The notes beneath the pieces are model-generated. The model had not been told where the DNA came from, ran no database searches, and saw only the letters and a program-made list of their open reading frames with translations. From the NCBI GenBank assembly GCA_007679095.1, contig VEFU01000001.1, forward strand, positions 213,081 to 277,080: a stretch of DNA of 64,000 nucleotides, read 5' to 3'. Position 1 is the stretch's first letter. Every line of letters starts with the position of its first letter. Position numbers and translations under genes: made by a program. This document shows positions 53,912-61,349 of the stretch, one piece after another. The DNA comes from Paenibacillus bovis (lineage in GTDB: Bacteria > Bacillota > Bacilli > Bacillales > Bacillaceae_C).

Positions 53912-54460
53912 ATGATTGATCGAGAAGCTATCCATGGTATAGGTGTAATACTTCTGATTATTTACATAGTGTTTGATCTTTTAAAGAATAAAGGAAAAAA
54001 AGTAAATCTACTTCGTAAACTAATATTTTATAGTTTCATTTATTATCTTATTAATGTAATAAATTTAACTATATTCCCTATCGACCCATATAATTTTGGA
54101 TTTATATTGAAACCACAACTTATACCGTTCTATTTTATTTATGAATCAATCCACTATGGTATCGAAAGGGAATTTCTAAATAACCTTATCATGTTGTTTC
54201 CTATGGGACTATATGTTCCCTTGTTATTCCCTCGTTTTAGAAAAATCACTTATACTGTATTCATTGGATTTCTTTTTAGTCTCTCAATAGAAATAACACA
54301 ACTCATTTTGAACCAAACACTTGGAGCGATGAGGATATTTAGTGTGGATGATCTTATATTAAATACATTTGGAGTTGTTGGAGGATATTATGGGTACAAA
54401 ATATGCTGGTCCATACTAAAAAAAAGTAATATCAAACTAGATCCTAAAAAAACTGCATAA
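53912..54460 (+). CDS. VanZ-like family membrane protein
   Basis: 182 aa with five hydrophobic helices. The VanZ fold signature appears as NLIMLFPMGLYVPLLFPRF and SLSIEITQLILN...RIFSVDDLILNTFGVVGGYYGY. VanZ proteins give low-level teicoplanin resistance in some enterococci, but most family members have unknown roles. No van genes are nearby. Ribosome site GCAGGAGAGG. Confidence 0.88.
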   Translation: MIDREAIHGIGVILLIIYIVFDLLKNKGKKVNLLRKLIFYSFIYYLINVINLTIFPIDPYNFGFILKPQLIPFYFIYESIHYGIEREFLNNLIMLFPMGLYVPLLFPRFRKITYTVFIGFLFSLSIEITQLILNQTLGAMRIFSVDDLILNTFGVVGGYYGYKICWSILKKSNIKLDPKKTA

Positions 54461-54561
54461 GCATAGTTTTACCTTAAATTAAACCGATATAGATTTAGAT
54501 AAAAAGTGATAGATTAATCTAAGCAATTCTTCTACTTTTCAACAAAAATCGGATCATTATT

Positions 54562-54601
54562 AAAGTATCAATGGGCAAGTTTATTGCCCCATTGATACTT
54601 T
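54562..54601. terminator. Long hairpin downstream of vanZ-like gene
   Basis: AAAGTATCAATGGGCAA and TTGCCCCATTGATACTTT form a 17-bp stem with one bulge and a 5-nt loop. There is no good T-run on either side, so it may be an mRNA-end stabiliser or an old element end. The rest of 54461-54725 holds no gene. Confidence 0.55.
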
Positions 54602-54725
54602 GACTGCAAACAAGCCTAAAAAATAACTATTGGGTTTAGCCTAATATTCAATCTATTTTACTATCTAACTTCTGTACTCATTCATTATCATTGTAAATAT
54701 TGGGATTATCAATCTTTTGATTTTC

Positions 54726-54964
54726 TCAACGTACCATGAAACCATAGGTATTCTTCGCACCAACATACTAATCAATAATGACTAGCTTACCGTTTAAGTT
54801 ACGTATAAGAAATTCAGTACCTTCACCATAGCTACCTACAGACATACTCACACACACATTTCATAAGCCGATTCAAAATCCAAATCAGAGAGTTTACTTT
54901 CACCTTTAGCTAAATATTCGGGGAAATCCACTTGTGTAAGCAAATGTATACGGTTGCGATTCAT
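54726..54964 (-). pseudogene. Decayed small gene on the minus strand
   Basis: From ATG 54964 the minus strand reads MNRNRIHLLTQVDFPEYLAK and ends prematurely after AYEMCV. A one-base frame change later it continues MSVGSYGEGTEFLIRNLNGK LVIID, an in-frame TAG, then YVGAKNTYGFMVR. The two parts look like one former coding region with a frameshift and a nonsense mutation. Family unknown. The area 54965-55214 shows nothing further. Confidence 0.5.
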
Positions 54965-55214
54965 TCGAGAAGGAGCTGATGATAAATGGATTAATGGCAA
55001 AGTTGCTATATTGAGTCTAAGGAAAAATGAAAAAATTCCAATTTATTAAATACAGGTATTACTAAATTCCTCAACCATGATAAGACCTACGAAAATTCAT
55101 ATCAAACAACACGTCTATGTTAATTCAAAATTTAAATTTTCAAAATTAGAATCTCAAAGTATAGAACATTGTCATAACTTAGGTGAATTTCATTAAAATA
55201 TGGAGGTAATAAAA

Positions 55215-55601
55215 ATGAGGCTACAATTAAATTTTGCAATTCTTATAGGCTTGATATTTATACTTATGCTGCCTGAAATTTCTTACGCACATCATCCTTA
55301 CTCACCTAAAAGGCACATGACTTCAACTCATAGCACCATAAATCACGAATACTTTTGTGCTGATGTAAAAGAGTCATCTGTTTCAATTTCAAGTGCATAT
55401 AATGAATTAAAAAGAATTTTATACAATAGAAATTATGATGGTTTGGCAGGGAATAAGATTTATTTAGTTGCGAGTAATACCAATTTAAATTGTAGCGATA
55501 TGTGGGGTAGCGTCAGGAAAATGCGGATTTACAACGCTAAGCACATTTTCGAGACGATTCCCCCATTTTTAACAACGTTAAGAAAATTTCAATGGTCTTA
55601 A
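55215..55601 (+). CDS. Secreted protein truncated by the Tn3 transposon
   Basis: The ATG at 55215 (GGAGG 8 nt upstream) opens a signal peptide (RLQLNFAILIGLIFILMLP, cleavage near SYAHH) and a small extracellular domain. After about 96 codons, at 55504, the frame enters the left terminal repeat of the transposon, and the last 32 or so residues (GSVRKMRIYNAKHIF and on) are encoded by transposon DNA. The native C-terminus is lost. Function unknown. Confidence 0.7.
   Translation: MRLQLNFAILIGLIFILMLPEISYAHHPYSPKRHMTSTHSTINHEYFCADVKESSVSISSAYNELKRILYNRNYDGLAGNKIYLVASNTNLNCSDMWGSVRKMRIYNAKHIFETIPPFLTTLRKFQWS
55504..55541 (+). repeat. Tn3 left terminal inverted repeat
   Basis: 38 bp, GGGGTAGCGTCAGGAAAATG to ACAACGCTAAG; 37 of 38 bases match the inverse of 60458-60495. 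The GGGG start and the TAAG end are classic for Tn3-family termini. Confidence 0.92.
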
Positions 55602-58544
55602 AGAATCTAACGAGACCATTTTCTCGGAATTAAAATGGTATTCTCCTAGCAAATTAATATGTTCCCAACCTAGAGGCGACATATGGTGCAATAATTCTTC
55701 ATTAAAACTACTAGCCTGTTTTTGATATTCAACTGCTTTTGTTAGGTGTAAGGTATTCCATATACTGATGGCATTAATGATTATGTTTAAGGCACTGGCC
55801 CTTTGCAATTGATGTTGTATAGTCCGTTCCCTAAGCTCACCTTGTTTTCCGAAGAAAATAGCTCTTGCTAATCCATTCATGGCTTCTCCTTTATTCAATC
55901 CTCTTTGTATTTTTCTTCTTAATGATTCATCCGATATATAATTCAAAATAAAGATCGTTTTTTCTATTCGGCCCATCTCACGTAAGGCCGAAGCCAAGCT
56001 GTTTTGTCTTGAATAGGAACCTAGTTTCCCCATAATAAGGGATGCTGAAACTGTTCCCTCTCTTATAGAATGAGCTAATCGCAAAACATCCTCATAATTT
56101 TCTTTAATGACCTTTGTATTTATTTGTCCACGTAAAATGGCTTCTAATTTTGGATATTCACTTGCTTTATCTATTGTAAATAATTTTGAGTCTGATAAAT
56201 CTCTTATTCTAGGAGCAAATTTAAATCCTAATAAATGAGTCAGTCCGAATATTTGGTCTGTGTAACCGGCCGTGTCTGTATAATGCTCTTCTATATTTAG
56301 ATCCGTCTCATGGTGCAACAATCCATCCAAAACATGAATCGCATCCCTTGAATTTGTATGAATAATCTTTGTGTAGTAAGAAGAGAATTGATCACTAGTA
56401 AAACGGTAGATGGTGGCTCCTTTTCCAGTCCCGTAATGTGGGTTTGCATCTGCATGAAGTGATGAAACACCTAGCTGCATTCTCATACCATCTGACGAGG
56501 ATGTTGTACCGTCGCCCCAATTGGAGGACAACTGTAATTTATGATGGAAATTTACTAATATGGCTTGGGCTTTATTCATTGCATCTTCATACATACGCCA
56601 TTGAGATACATTGGCTAGTTGCTTATATGTAAGTCCGGGTGTGGCCTCGGCCATCTTGCTCAAGCCAATATTCATACCCATTCCTAAAAGGGCAGCCATG
56701 ATAATGATTGTTTCTTCCTTATCTGGTTTTCGATTATTGGAAGCATGAGTGAATTGCTCATGAAATCCTGTTATATGAGCCACATCCATGAGTAAATCAG
56801 TTAATTTTATTCTTGGTAGTATCTGATAGAGGCTTGCGCTAAATTTTTTTGCTTCTTCTGGAACATCTTTTTCTAAGCGTGCAAGTGACAGTTTTCCTTT
56901 TTCAAGAGAAACTCCATCTAGCTTGTTGAAATTGGCAGCTAACCACTTTAACCTTTCATTAAGGCTTCTAGTTCTCTCTGTTATATAATCTTCAAATGAT
57001 AAACTAACTGATAATCTCGTATTCCCCTTCGATTGATTCCATGTATCTTCCGAAAACAAATATTCCTCAAAATCCCTATATTGTCTGCTGCCCACAATGG
57101 AAACATCTCCTGCCCGAACATGCTCCCGAAGTTCTGTTAAAACAGCCATTTCATAGTAATGACGATTAATTGTTGTACCATCATCCTCGTATAAATGCTT
57201 TTTCCATCGTTTTGAAATAAAATCCACAGGTGAGTCGTCAGGCACTTTTCGCTTTCCGGATTCGTTCATTCCTCGGATAATCTCAACAGCCTGTAAAAGT
57301 GGCTCATTTGCTTTTGTAGAATGAAATTCCAATACTCTTAATAGCGTTGGCGTATATTTTCTTAGTGAATAAAACCGTTTTTGCAGTAAGTCCAAATAAT
57401 CATAGTCGGCAGGACGTGCAAGCTCCTGAGCCTCTTCTACTGAAGAGACAAAGGTATTCCATTCAATAACCGATTCTAAAACCTTAAAAACATCTAATTT
57501 TTCCTCTTTTGCTTTAATTAATGCTTGTCCGATGTTCGTAAAGTGTATAACTTTCTCATTTAGCTTTTTACCATTTTGTTTCTGGATTTCCTCTTGAGCC
57601 TTACGACCTTTTGATAACAAACTAAGTATTTGCCTATCATGAATTTCAAACGCTTTATCCGTTAGCTCCTGAGTAAGTTGTAATAAATAGACGGTTAATA
57701 TCGAATAACGTTTATTTTCTTGAAAGTCACGGAATGCATACGGCTCGTATCTTGAACCTAAGCGAGACAGCTGCAACAGGCGGTTGCGGTGCAAATGACT
57801 AATTTGTACCGTTTCCAATTCCATTCCTCGTATATATTCGAGTCGTTCTATTACTTTTAGAAATGTTTCGGGTGAAGGATGACCCGGTGGTTCCTTTAAC
57901 CAACCCAATATCGTTTTATTAGATTCAGATGGATGCTGCGAAGTAATAATCTCTTCAAGCTTTTCTTTTTGCTCATTTGTAAGAGATTTACTAACTGTAT
58001 TAAATAGCTTCTTTTCAGCCATCGCCCTTGCTTCCCACACCATTCTTTCAAGTGTAGTGATAGCAGGCAGTATAATTTTGTTTTTTCTTAGAAAATCTAT
58101 GCATTCATGCAGTAGATGAATGGGATCACCATTTTCCAAAGCTAATTGATGAAGGTACTTAAATGTCATTCGATATTCACTCAGGGTAAAAGTTACAAAG
58201 TCGTATTCACTTCGAATTTCTTTCAAATGATCCCAAAGTGTATTTTCCCTTTGAGGATAATGACCAAGCGAGGATGGACTAGCACCAATCTGTTTCGATA
58301 TATATTGTATGACCGAATCTGGGATGCTTTTGATATGAGTGTATGGCCAACCGGGATACCGAAGAACAGCTAATTGAACGGCAAACCCTAAACGGTTTTC
58401 TTCCCTCCTTCGCTTATTAACTATTTCTAAATCACGTTTGGAAAAAGTGAAGTAGGTCCCCAATATCCATTCATCTTCAGGGATTTGCATAAAAGACTGT
58501 CTCTGTTCCGGTGTAAGCAATTCTCTACCTCTCGCAATTTTCAT
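55578..58544 (-). CDS. tnpA: Tn3-family transposase TnpA
   Basis: 988 aa, full length for the family. It has an N-terminal DUF4158 domain (ARGRELLTPEQRQSF, then LAVLRYPGWPY) and a C-terminal Tn3 DDE domain, with acidic residues in SSSDGMRMQ and EEHYTDTAGYTDQIFGL and a later Glu. The C-terminus ends 36 bp inside the left repeat. It catalyses replicative transposition. No frameshift is seen, so the enzyme may be functional. Confidence 0.95.
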   Translation of the reverse strand: MKIARGRELLTPEQRQSFMQIPEDEWILGTYFTFSKRDLEIVNKRRREENRLGFAVQLAVLRYPGWPYTHIKSIPDSVIQYISKQIGASPSSLGHYPQRENTLWDHLKEIRSEYDFVTFTLSEYRMTFKYLHQLALENGDPIHLLHECIDFLRKNKIILPAITTLERMVWEARAMAEKKLFNTVSKSLTNEQKEKLEEIITSQHPSESNKTILGWLKEPPGHPSPETFLKVIERLEYIRGMELETVQISHLHRNRLLQLSRLGSRYEPYAFRDFQENKRYSILTVYLLQLTQELTDKAFEIHDRQILSLLSKGRKAQEEIQKQNGKKLNEKVIHFTNIGQALIKAKEEKLDVFKVLESVIEWNTFVSSVEEAQELARPADYDYLDLLQKRFYSLRKYTPTLLRVLEFHSTKANEPLLQAVEIIRGMNESGKRKVPDDSPVDFISKRWKKHLYEDDGTTINRHYYEMAVLTELREHVRAGDVSIVGSRQYRDFEEYLFSEDTWNQSKGNTRLSVSLSFEDYITERTRSLNERLKWLAANFNKLDGVSLEKGKLSLARLEKDVPEEAKKFSASLYQILPRIKLTDLLMDVAHITGFHEQFTHASNNRKPDKEETIIIMAALLGMGMNIGLSKMAEATPGLTYKQLANVSQWRMYEDAMNKAQAILVNFHHKLQLSSNWGDGTTSSSDGMRMQLGVSSLHADANPHYGTGKGATIYRFTSDQFSSYYTKIIHTNSRDAIHVLDGLLHHETDLNIEEHYTDTAGYTDQIFGLTHLLGFKFAPRIRDLSDSKLFTIDKASEYPKLEAILRGQINTKVIKENYEDVLRLAHSIREGTVSASLIMGKLGSYSRQNSLASALREMGRIEKTIFILNYISDESLRRKIQRGLNKGEAMNGLARAIFFGKQGELRERTIQHQLQRASALNIIINAISIWNTLHLTKAVEYQKQASSFNEELLHHMSPLGWEHINLLGEYHFNSEKMVSLDSLRPLKFS

Positions 58545-58592
58545 TCAGTATCATCCCATTTCTCTATTTTTCAGATTATTAGTATAATTATA

Positions 58593-58691
58593 TATCAATA
58601 GAGTGTACTCTATTGATACAAGTATAGTAGACTGATAAAATCATAGTTAAGAGTGTCTCATAAGACTTGTCTCAAAAATGAGGTGAAATTT
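58593..58691. promoter_or_regulatory. res site between tnpA and tnpR
   Basis: An inverted repeat with 12-bp arms, TATCAATAGAGT-gt-ACTCTATTGATA (58593-58618), and a second set GTGTCTCATAAGAC/TTGTCTCA (about 58653-58677) occupy the region between the divergent genes. This is where the resolvase binds to resolve cointegrates and represses both genes. Confidence 0.75.
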
Positions 58692-59267
58692 TTGCGGAAA
58701 ATCGGTTATATACGCGTCAGTTCGACTAGCCAAAATCCTTCAAGGCAATTTCAGCAATTGAACGAAATTGGATTGGATATTATTTATGAAGAAAAAATTT
58801 CAGGAGCCACAAAGGATCGTGAACAACTTCAAAAAATGTTAGAGGATTTACAGGAAGGTGACATTATTTATGTTACAGATTTAACTCGGATCACTCGAAG
58901 TACGCAAGATTTATTTGAATTGATTGATTTAATACGAAATAAAAAGGCAAGCTTAAAATCACTTAAGGACACATGGCTAGATTTATCAGAAGATAATCCA
59001 TACAGTCAATTCTTAATTACGGTAATGGCTGGTGTTAACCAATTAGAGCGAGACCTTATTCGTATGCGTCAGCGTGAAGGAATTGAGCTCGCAAAGAAAG
59101 AAGGGAAGTTTAAAGGACGGTTAAAGAAATATCATAAAAATCACGCAGGAATGAATTATGCAGTTAAGCTATATAAAGAAGGAAATATGACTGTAAATCA
59201 AATTTGTGAAATTACAAATGTATCTAGGGCTTCATTATATAGAAAGCTGTCAGAAGTGAACAATTAG
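58692..59267 (+). CDS. tnpR: Tn3-type serine resolvase TnpR
   Basis: 191 aa serine recombinase. N-terminal catalytic domain: Arg8 and Ser10 in IGYIRVSSTSQNP, and the DLTRITRSTQDLFEL and LERDLIRMRQREGI helices. The C-terminal helix-turn-helix is MTVNQICEITNVSRASLYRKL. It resolves cointegrates at res. TTG 58692 follows GAGGTG by 7 nt and gives the standard N-terminus; the frame upstream lies in res. Confidence 0.95.
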   Translation: MRKIGYIRVSSTSQNPSRQFQQLNEIGLDIIYEEKISGATKDREQLQKMLEDLQEGDIIYVTDLTRITRSTQDLFELIDLIRNKKASLKSLKDTWLDLSEDNPYSQFLITVMAGVNQLERDLIRMRQREGIELAKKEGKFKGRLKKYHKNHAGMNYAVKLYKEGNMTVNQICEITNVSRASLYRKLSEVNN

Positions 59268-59363
59268 TCACTCCTTATTCCATATTCCATATAAGGTCCC
59301 GATTGTGGAGTATCTCTAATTACGTAGTAGAAGAAAAAAACGACATAAAACAAATATAAAAAC

Positions 59364-59386
59364 CCCCTGAATCTAGATTCAGGGGC
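59364..59386. terminator. Perfect-palindrome terminator of the first DUF4183 gene
   Basis: CCCCTGAATCT and AGATTCAGGGG abut as a 22-bp perfect palindrome. On the minus strand it is followed by GTTTTTATATTTG, 9 nt after the stop codon at 59395. Confidence 0.85.
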
Positions 59387-59394
59387 ACTCGTTA

Positions 59395-59775
59395 TTAAGT
59401 GACTATTGTAGTATTTGATGTTGGTGAGAAGTTTGTAACAACAAGAACCACAGGAGAATTTTGTTCTATTGTTGAGCCAGCAGGTACTGTAATTACTAGC
59501 TGCCCTACTCCTGTACCACCAGCTGTATAAGCCGATACATCTTCCATCTGTAGCACACCATTAATATAAACGTCAAAATAGCTATTATTAGTTGCTAAGG
59601 CTGGTAATGTAGTTGCGGCTGCTCCAGTGTCTGTAAAGAAATCTTCAACAGCAATTGTTAAAGTACCTTCACCTGTAACTGTCGAAGCTGCTTTATTAAA
59701 GAATCTTTCAATAGTTGGAACTGTTTCGACAGTAGAACTACCAGTAATAGCAAGTTTCATAATTTGAAGTGCCAA
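59395..59775 (-). CDS. DUF4183-type protein, transposon passenger A
   Basis: 126 aa, Thr/Ala/Val-rich, no Cys, no signal peptide, predicted mostly beta strand. It contains DVYINGVLQMEDVSAYT (about 68-84), the INGVLQ pattern shared with the second passenger. DUF4183 proteins occur in spore-forming bacilli, often near spore-surface genes. The TTG at 59775 lies 8 nt after AAAGGTGGTG. A sigma-K-like promoter sits upstream, supporting late mother-cell expression and a possible spore-surface role (inference). Confidence 0.65.
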   Translation of the reverse strand: MALQIMKLAITGSSTVETVPTIERFFNKAASTVTGEGTLTIAVEDFFTDTGAAATTLPALATNNSYFDVYINGVLQMEDVSAYTAGGTGVGQLVITVPAGSTIEQNSPVVLVVTNFSPTSNTTIVT

Positions 59776-59807
59776 TTAGATTTCACCACCTTTATCGTGT
59801 TCCTATT

Positions 59808-59834
59808 TAGTTTATGACAACAAAAAAATTTTGT
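59808..59834 (-). promoter_or_regulatory. Sigma-K-like promoter of passenger A
   Basis: On the minus strand AC (59834-59833), 16 bp, CATAAACTA (59816-59808), matching the sigma-K pattern AC-N16/17-CATANNNTA. The expected +1 lies about 25 nt before the TTG start. Confidence 0.55.
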
Positions 59835-59869
59835 TTAAACTAAAGTATCTAATTGTTAAAGTTATTAGC

Positions 59870-59896
59870 ACAATCTTAATAAAAATTTATAAAATA
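59870..59896 (+). promoter_or_regulatory. Sigma-K-like promoter of passenger B
   Basis: AC (59870-59871), 16 bp, TATAAAATA (59888-59896): ATANNNTA with T instead of C at the first -10 position, and the same spacing as the divergent promoter of passenger A. Confidence 0.45.
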
Positions 59897-59927
59897 TAGT
59901 GATATGTAAATGGAGGTTAGCCTGAAT

Positions 59928-60284
59928 ATGATAAATGGAATAACTATAAAAAAAACTGAAAATACTTTACCAAGTCCTTTACTAATGATCCCTTCTTTAC
60001 CTTCAACTTCCTTATATTTTCGTTGTCCCAAAAAAATAGATGTTATTGAATTTTATGCCATATCAGATGGACGTAGCAGAATTTATAAAGAAAACGATGG
60101 AGTAAAAGGGATTGGAAAACAAATAATCCTTGACCCTAAAAAGGTATCATATATGAACCTTTTTATAAACGGAGTATTGCAACCTAAAGAAAGCTATGAA
60201 GTGGGGAGAGGAGTAATTAAGTTAAAAACAGTGGACGTACCAATAAAAGGAGCGCCGGTTATACTGCAAATGTTTATTGTGTAA
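59928..60284 (+). CDS. DUF4183-type protein, transposon passenger B
   Basis: 118 aa, soluble, beta-rich, with YMNLFINGVLQPKESYEVGR (about 75-94) matching the INGVLQ region of passenger A. The C-terminal GAPVILQMFIV parallels SPVVLVVTNF in A, so the two are distant relatives. The ATG at 59928 is 11 nt after GGAGG; the frame upstream contains the ribosome site. The two genes diverge from a shared 150-bp control region and are the only cargo of the transposon. Confidence 0.65.
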   Translation: MINGITIKKTENTLPSPLLMIPSLPSTSLYFRCPKKIDVIEFYAISDGRSRIYKENDGVKGIGKQIILDPKKVSYMNLFINGVLQPKESYEVGRGVIKLKTVDVPIKGAPVILQMFIV

Positions 60285-60457
60285 TTTTGGCCACTTCTTA
60301 TTGGGCAAAAATGGACAAGTCATAAAAAATTTATTGAGCACTTCAAGGAAATAGTGTAGATGTAATCTTCAGCAAACAAAGCGCTTTAATGAAGTAACTA
60401 AAGCCTAATTTCTCACTTACAACACTGGTATATTAGACTTTTTTAAATTTGGATTTC

Positions 60458-60495
60458 CTTAACGTTGTAAATCCGCATTTTCCTGACGCTACCCC
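60458..60495 (-). repeat. Tn3 right terminal inverted repeat
   Basis: 38 bp, the inverse of the left repeat with one difference (GTTAAG here, GCTAAG on the left). It cuts into the gene start at 60526. Confidence 0.92.
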
Positions 60496-60526
60496 GAATA
60501 CTATTAATTACTAAAATTGTTTCCAT
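60496..60526 (-). pseudogene. Gene start destroyed by the Tn3 right end
   Basis: On the minus strand, AGGAG (60540-60536), 9 nt, then ATG 60526 opens METILVINSI. After these 10 codons the frame runs into the transposon repeat. Nothing on the far side of the transposon continues it. It is the target gene of attenuator module 2; identity unknown. Confidence 0.6.
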
Positions 60527-60547
60527 ATTTATTTGCTCCTATCAAAC

Positions 60548-60593
60548 GAAAAAAGACATTGTTCCCGTTATCACTTAAGGGAAACAATGCCTT
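60548..60593 (-). promoter_or_regulatory. Attenuator-type terminator, module 2
   Basis: On the minus strand AAG-g-CATTGTTtCCC pairs with GGGAACAATG-t-CTT, followed by TTTTTT, and ends 8 nt before the AGGAG of the broken gene. An upstream leader segment (GGGAAAACA, in the antisense P2 region) is nearly complementary to its 5' arm (TGTTTCCC) and could act as antiterminator. Confidence 0.65.
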
Positions 60594-60627
60594 AATGTCC
60601 GATAGCGAACATTTTTTTACTTTGCTC

Positions 60628-60656
60628 TTGAATCTCACATCAGAATATACTAAAAT
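60628..60656 (+). promoter_or_regulatory. Promoter of the candidate antisense RNA (module 2)
   Basis: TTGAAT (60628-60633), 17 bp, TAAAAT (60651-60656) on the + strand; predicted +1 about 60663. Confidence 0.65.
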
Positions 60657-60662
60657 AAGAAT

Positions 60663-60773
60663 GCATATAATAATATGGATACAAGAACTTCGACAAGTGT
60701 TTTCCCTAGTTGGGTAGGGGGAACGGTCATAGGGTACGCCAATACCACTATGACACGTTGAAGTTCTTTTTAC
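60663..60773 (+). ncRNA. Candidate ~110-nt antisense RNA with three-way junction (module 2)
   Basis: P1 is AAGAACTTCGAC (60683-60694) with GTTGAAGTTCTT (60757-60768), 12 bp with one G-U pair. It encloses P2 CCCTA/TAGGG (60704-60719) and P3 GTCATAG/CTATGAC (60726-60754), and is followed by TTTTA. The RNA is antisense to the minus-strand leader starting near 60788. Promoter, compact fold and U-tail support a real RNA gene; there is no expression evidence. Confidence 0.6.
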
Positions 60774-60794
60774 GTTCATTATTTTGTTAAGTAA

Positions 60795-60803
60795 ATTCTA
60801 CCA
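60795..60803 (-). promoter_or_regulatory. Extended -10 promoter of the attenuated mRNA (module 2)
   Basis: TGG-TAGAAT on the minus strand (60803-60795); the -35 region is poor. Predicted +1 about 60788, 15 nt beyond the antisense 3' end and 262 nt before the ATG at 60526, as in module 1. Confidence 0.45.
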
Positions 60804-60879
60804 TTTTTAAAATTGAATTGATAGTTTAATATGAAATTTTTGTAGTTAGGCTTGTTTATAAATCTATTATACTGATGAT

Positions 60880-61182
60880 TTACTTTTCTTTATCAATTTC
60901 TCCATCCACAAAGTATTTTTTTCTTGCTGATTTTAGAATTTGGTCTAAAACCCACCCGTATAGTAAGCCAATTATAATTCGAATTAAATATCCAGACCAT
61001 AGAATTTTGTCATCTATTATCCAATTTCGGAAGGGTTCTGTATAAGTAAGTAGATATAGAACAATATCTAAACCAAAGAATCCAAACAATAAATTTTTAT
61101 CATCATATCCTAGTAAATTTATAATACAAACGATTATGCTTATAATTAAAAACCAGAAGCTAAAAGTCTTTAGTAATTTCAT
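60880..61182 (-). CDS. Small membrane protein, unknown
   Basis: 100 aa with three hydrophobic segments (about 4-22, 28-46, 60-80) and a charged C-terminus. No family is recognised. The ATG at 61182 is preferred to a start at 61191 because of spacing to AGGGTG. It is single. Confidence 0.55.
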   Translation of the reverse strand: MKLLKTFSFWFLIISIIVCIINLLGYDDKNLLFGFFGLDIVLYLLTYTEPFRNWIIDDKILWSGYLIRIIIGLLYGWVLDQILKSARKKYFVDGEIDKEK

Positions 61183-61349
61183 ACATGTCACCCTGTCCTT
61201 TTTATTTTTTGAATTTTTACAAGAAGCGGATTTTTAAATTTAGTAATTATATTCTATATAATCAATTCAAATCCTTCCATGTTTAGTATATAATGTAAAA
61301 TATGGGTATTCTGAAGTATCAGGATATTACAAAAAAGGGAGGTCAAAAG

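Larger units (their letters stand above)
55504..60495. mobile_element. 4,992-bp Tn3-family transposon with DUF4183 passenger genes
   Basis: It is bounded by 38-bp terminal inverted repeats that differ at one base (55504-55541 and 60458-60495, starting GGGGTAGCGTCAGG). Order: tnpA (leftward), res site, tnpR (rightward), then two divergent DUF4183-type genes. The flanking pentamers (TATGT left, GAATA right) are not a duplication, so one end has been rearranged after insertion or the element arrived by recombination. About 170 bp between the last gene and the right end show no ORF. Confidence 0.9.

Noticed and set aside
53912..54460. Glycopeptide resistance locus
   Set aside because: Only a VanZ-like membrane protein is found; vanHAX or regulators are absent, and VanZ-like proteins are widespread without resistance.
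60517..60717. 66-codon + strand frame
   Set aside because: It crosses the attenuator hairpin and the antisense promoter, with no ribosome site.
60504..60779. 91-codon minus-strand frame, considered as a type I toxin peptide
   Set aside because: It has no ribosome site and translates straight through both the antisense fold and the attenuator; the hydrophobic stretch is better explained by AT-rich leader sequence.
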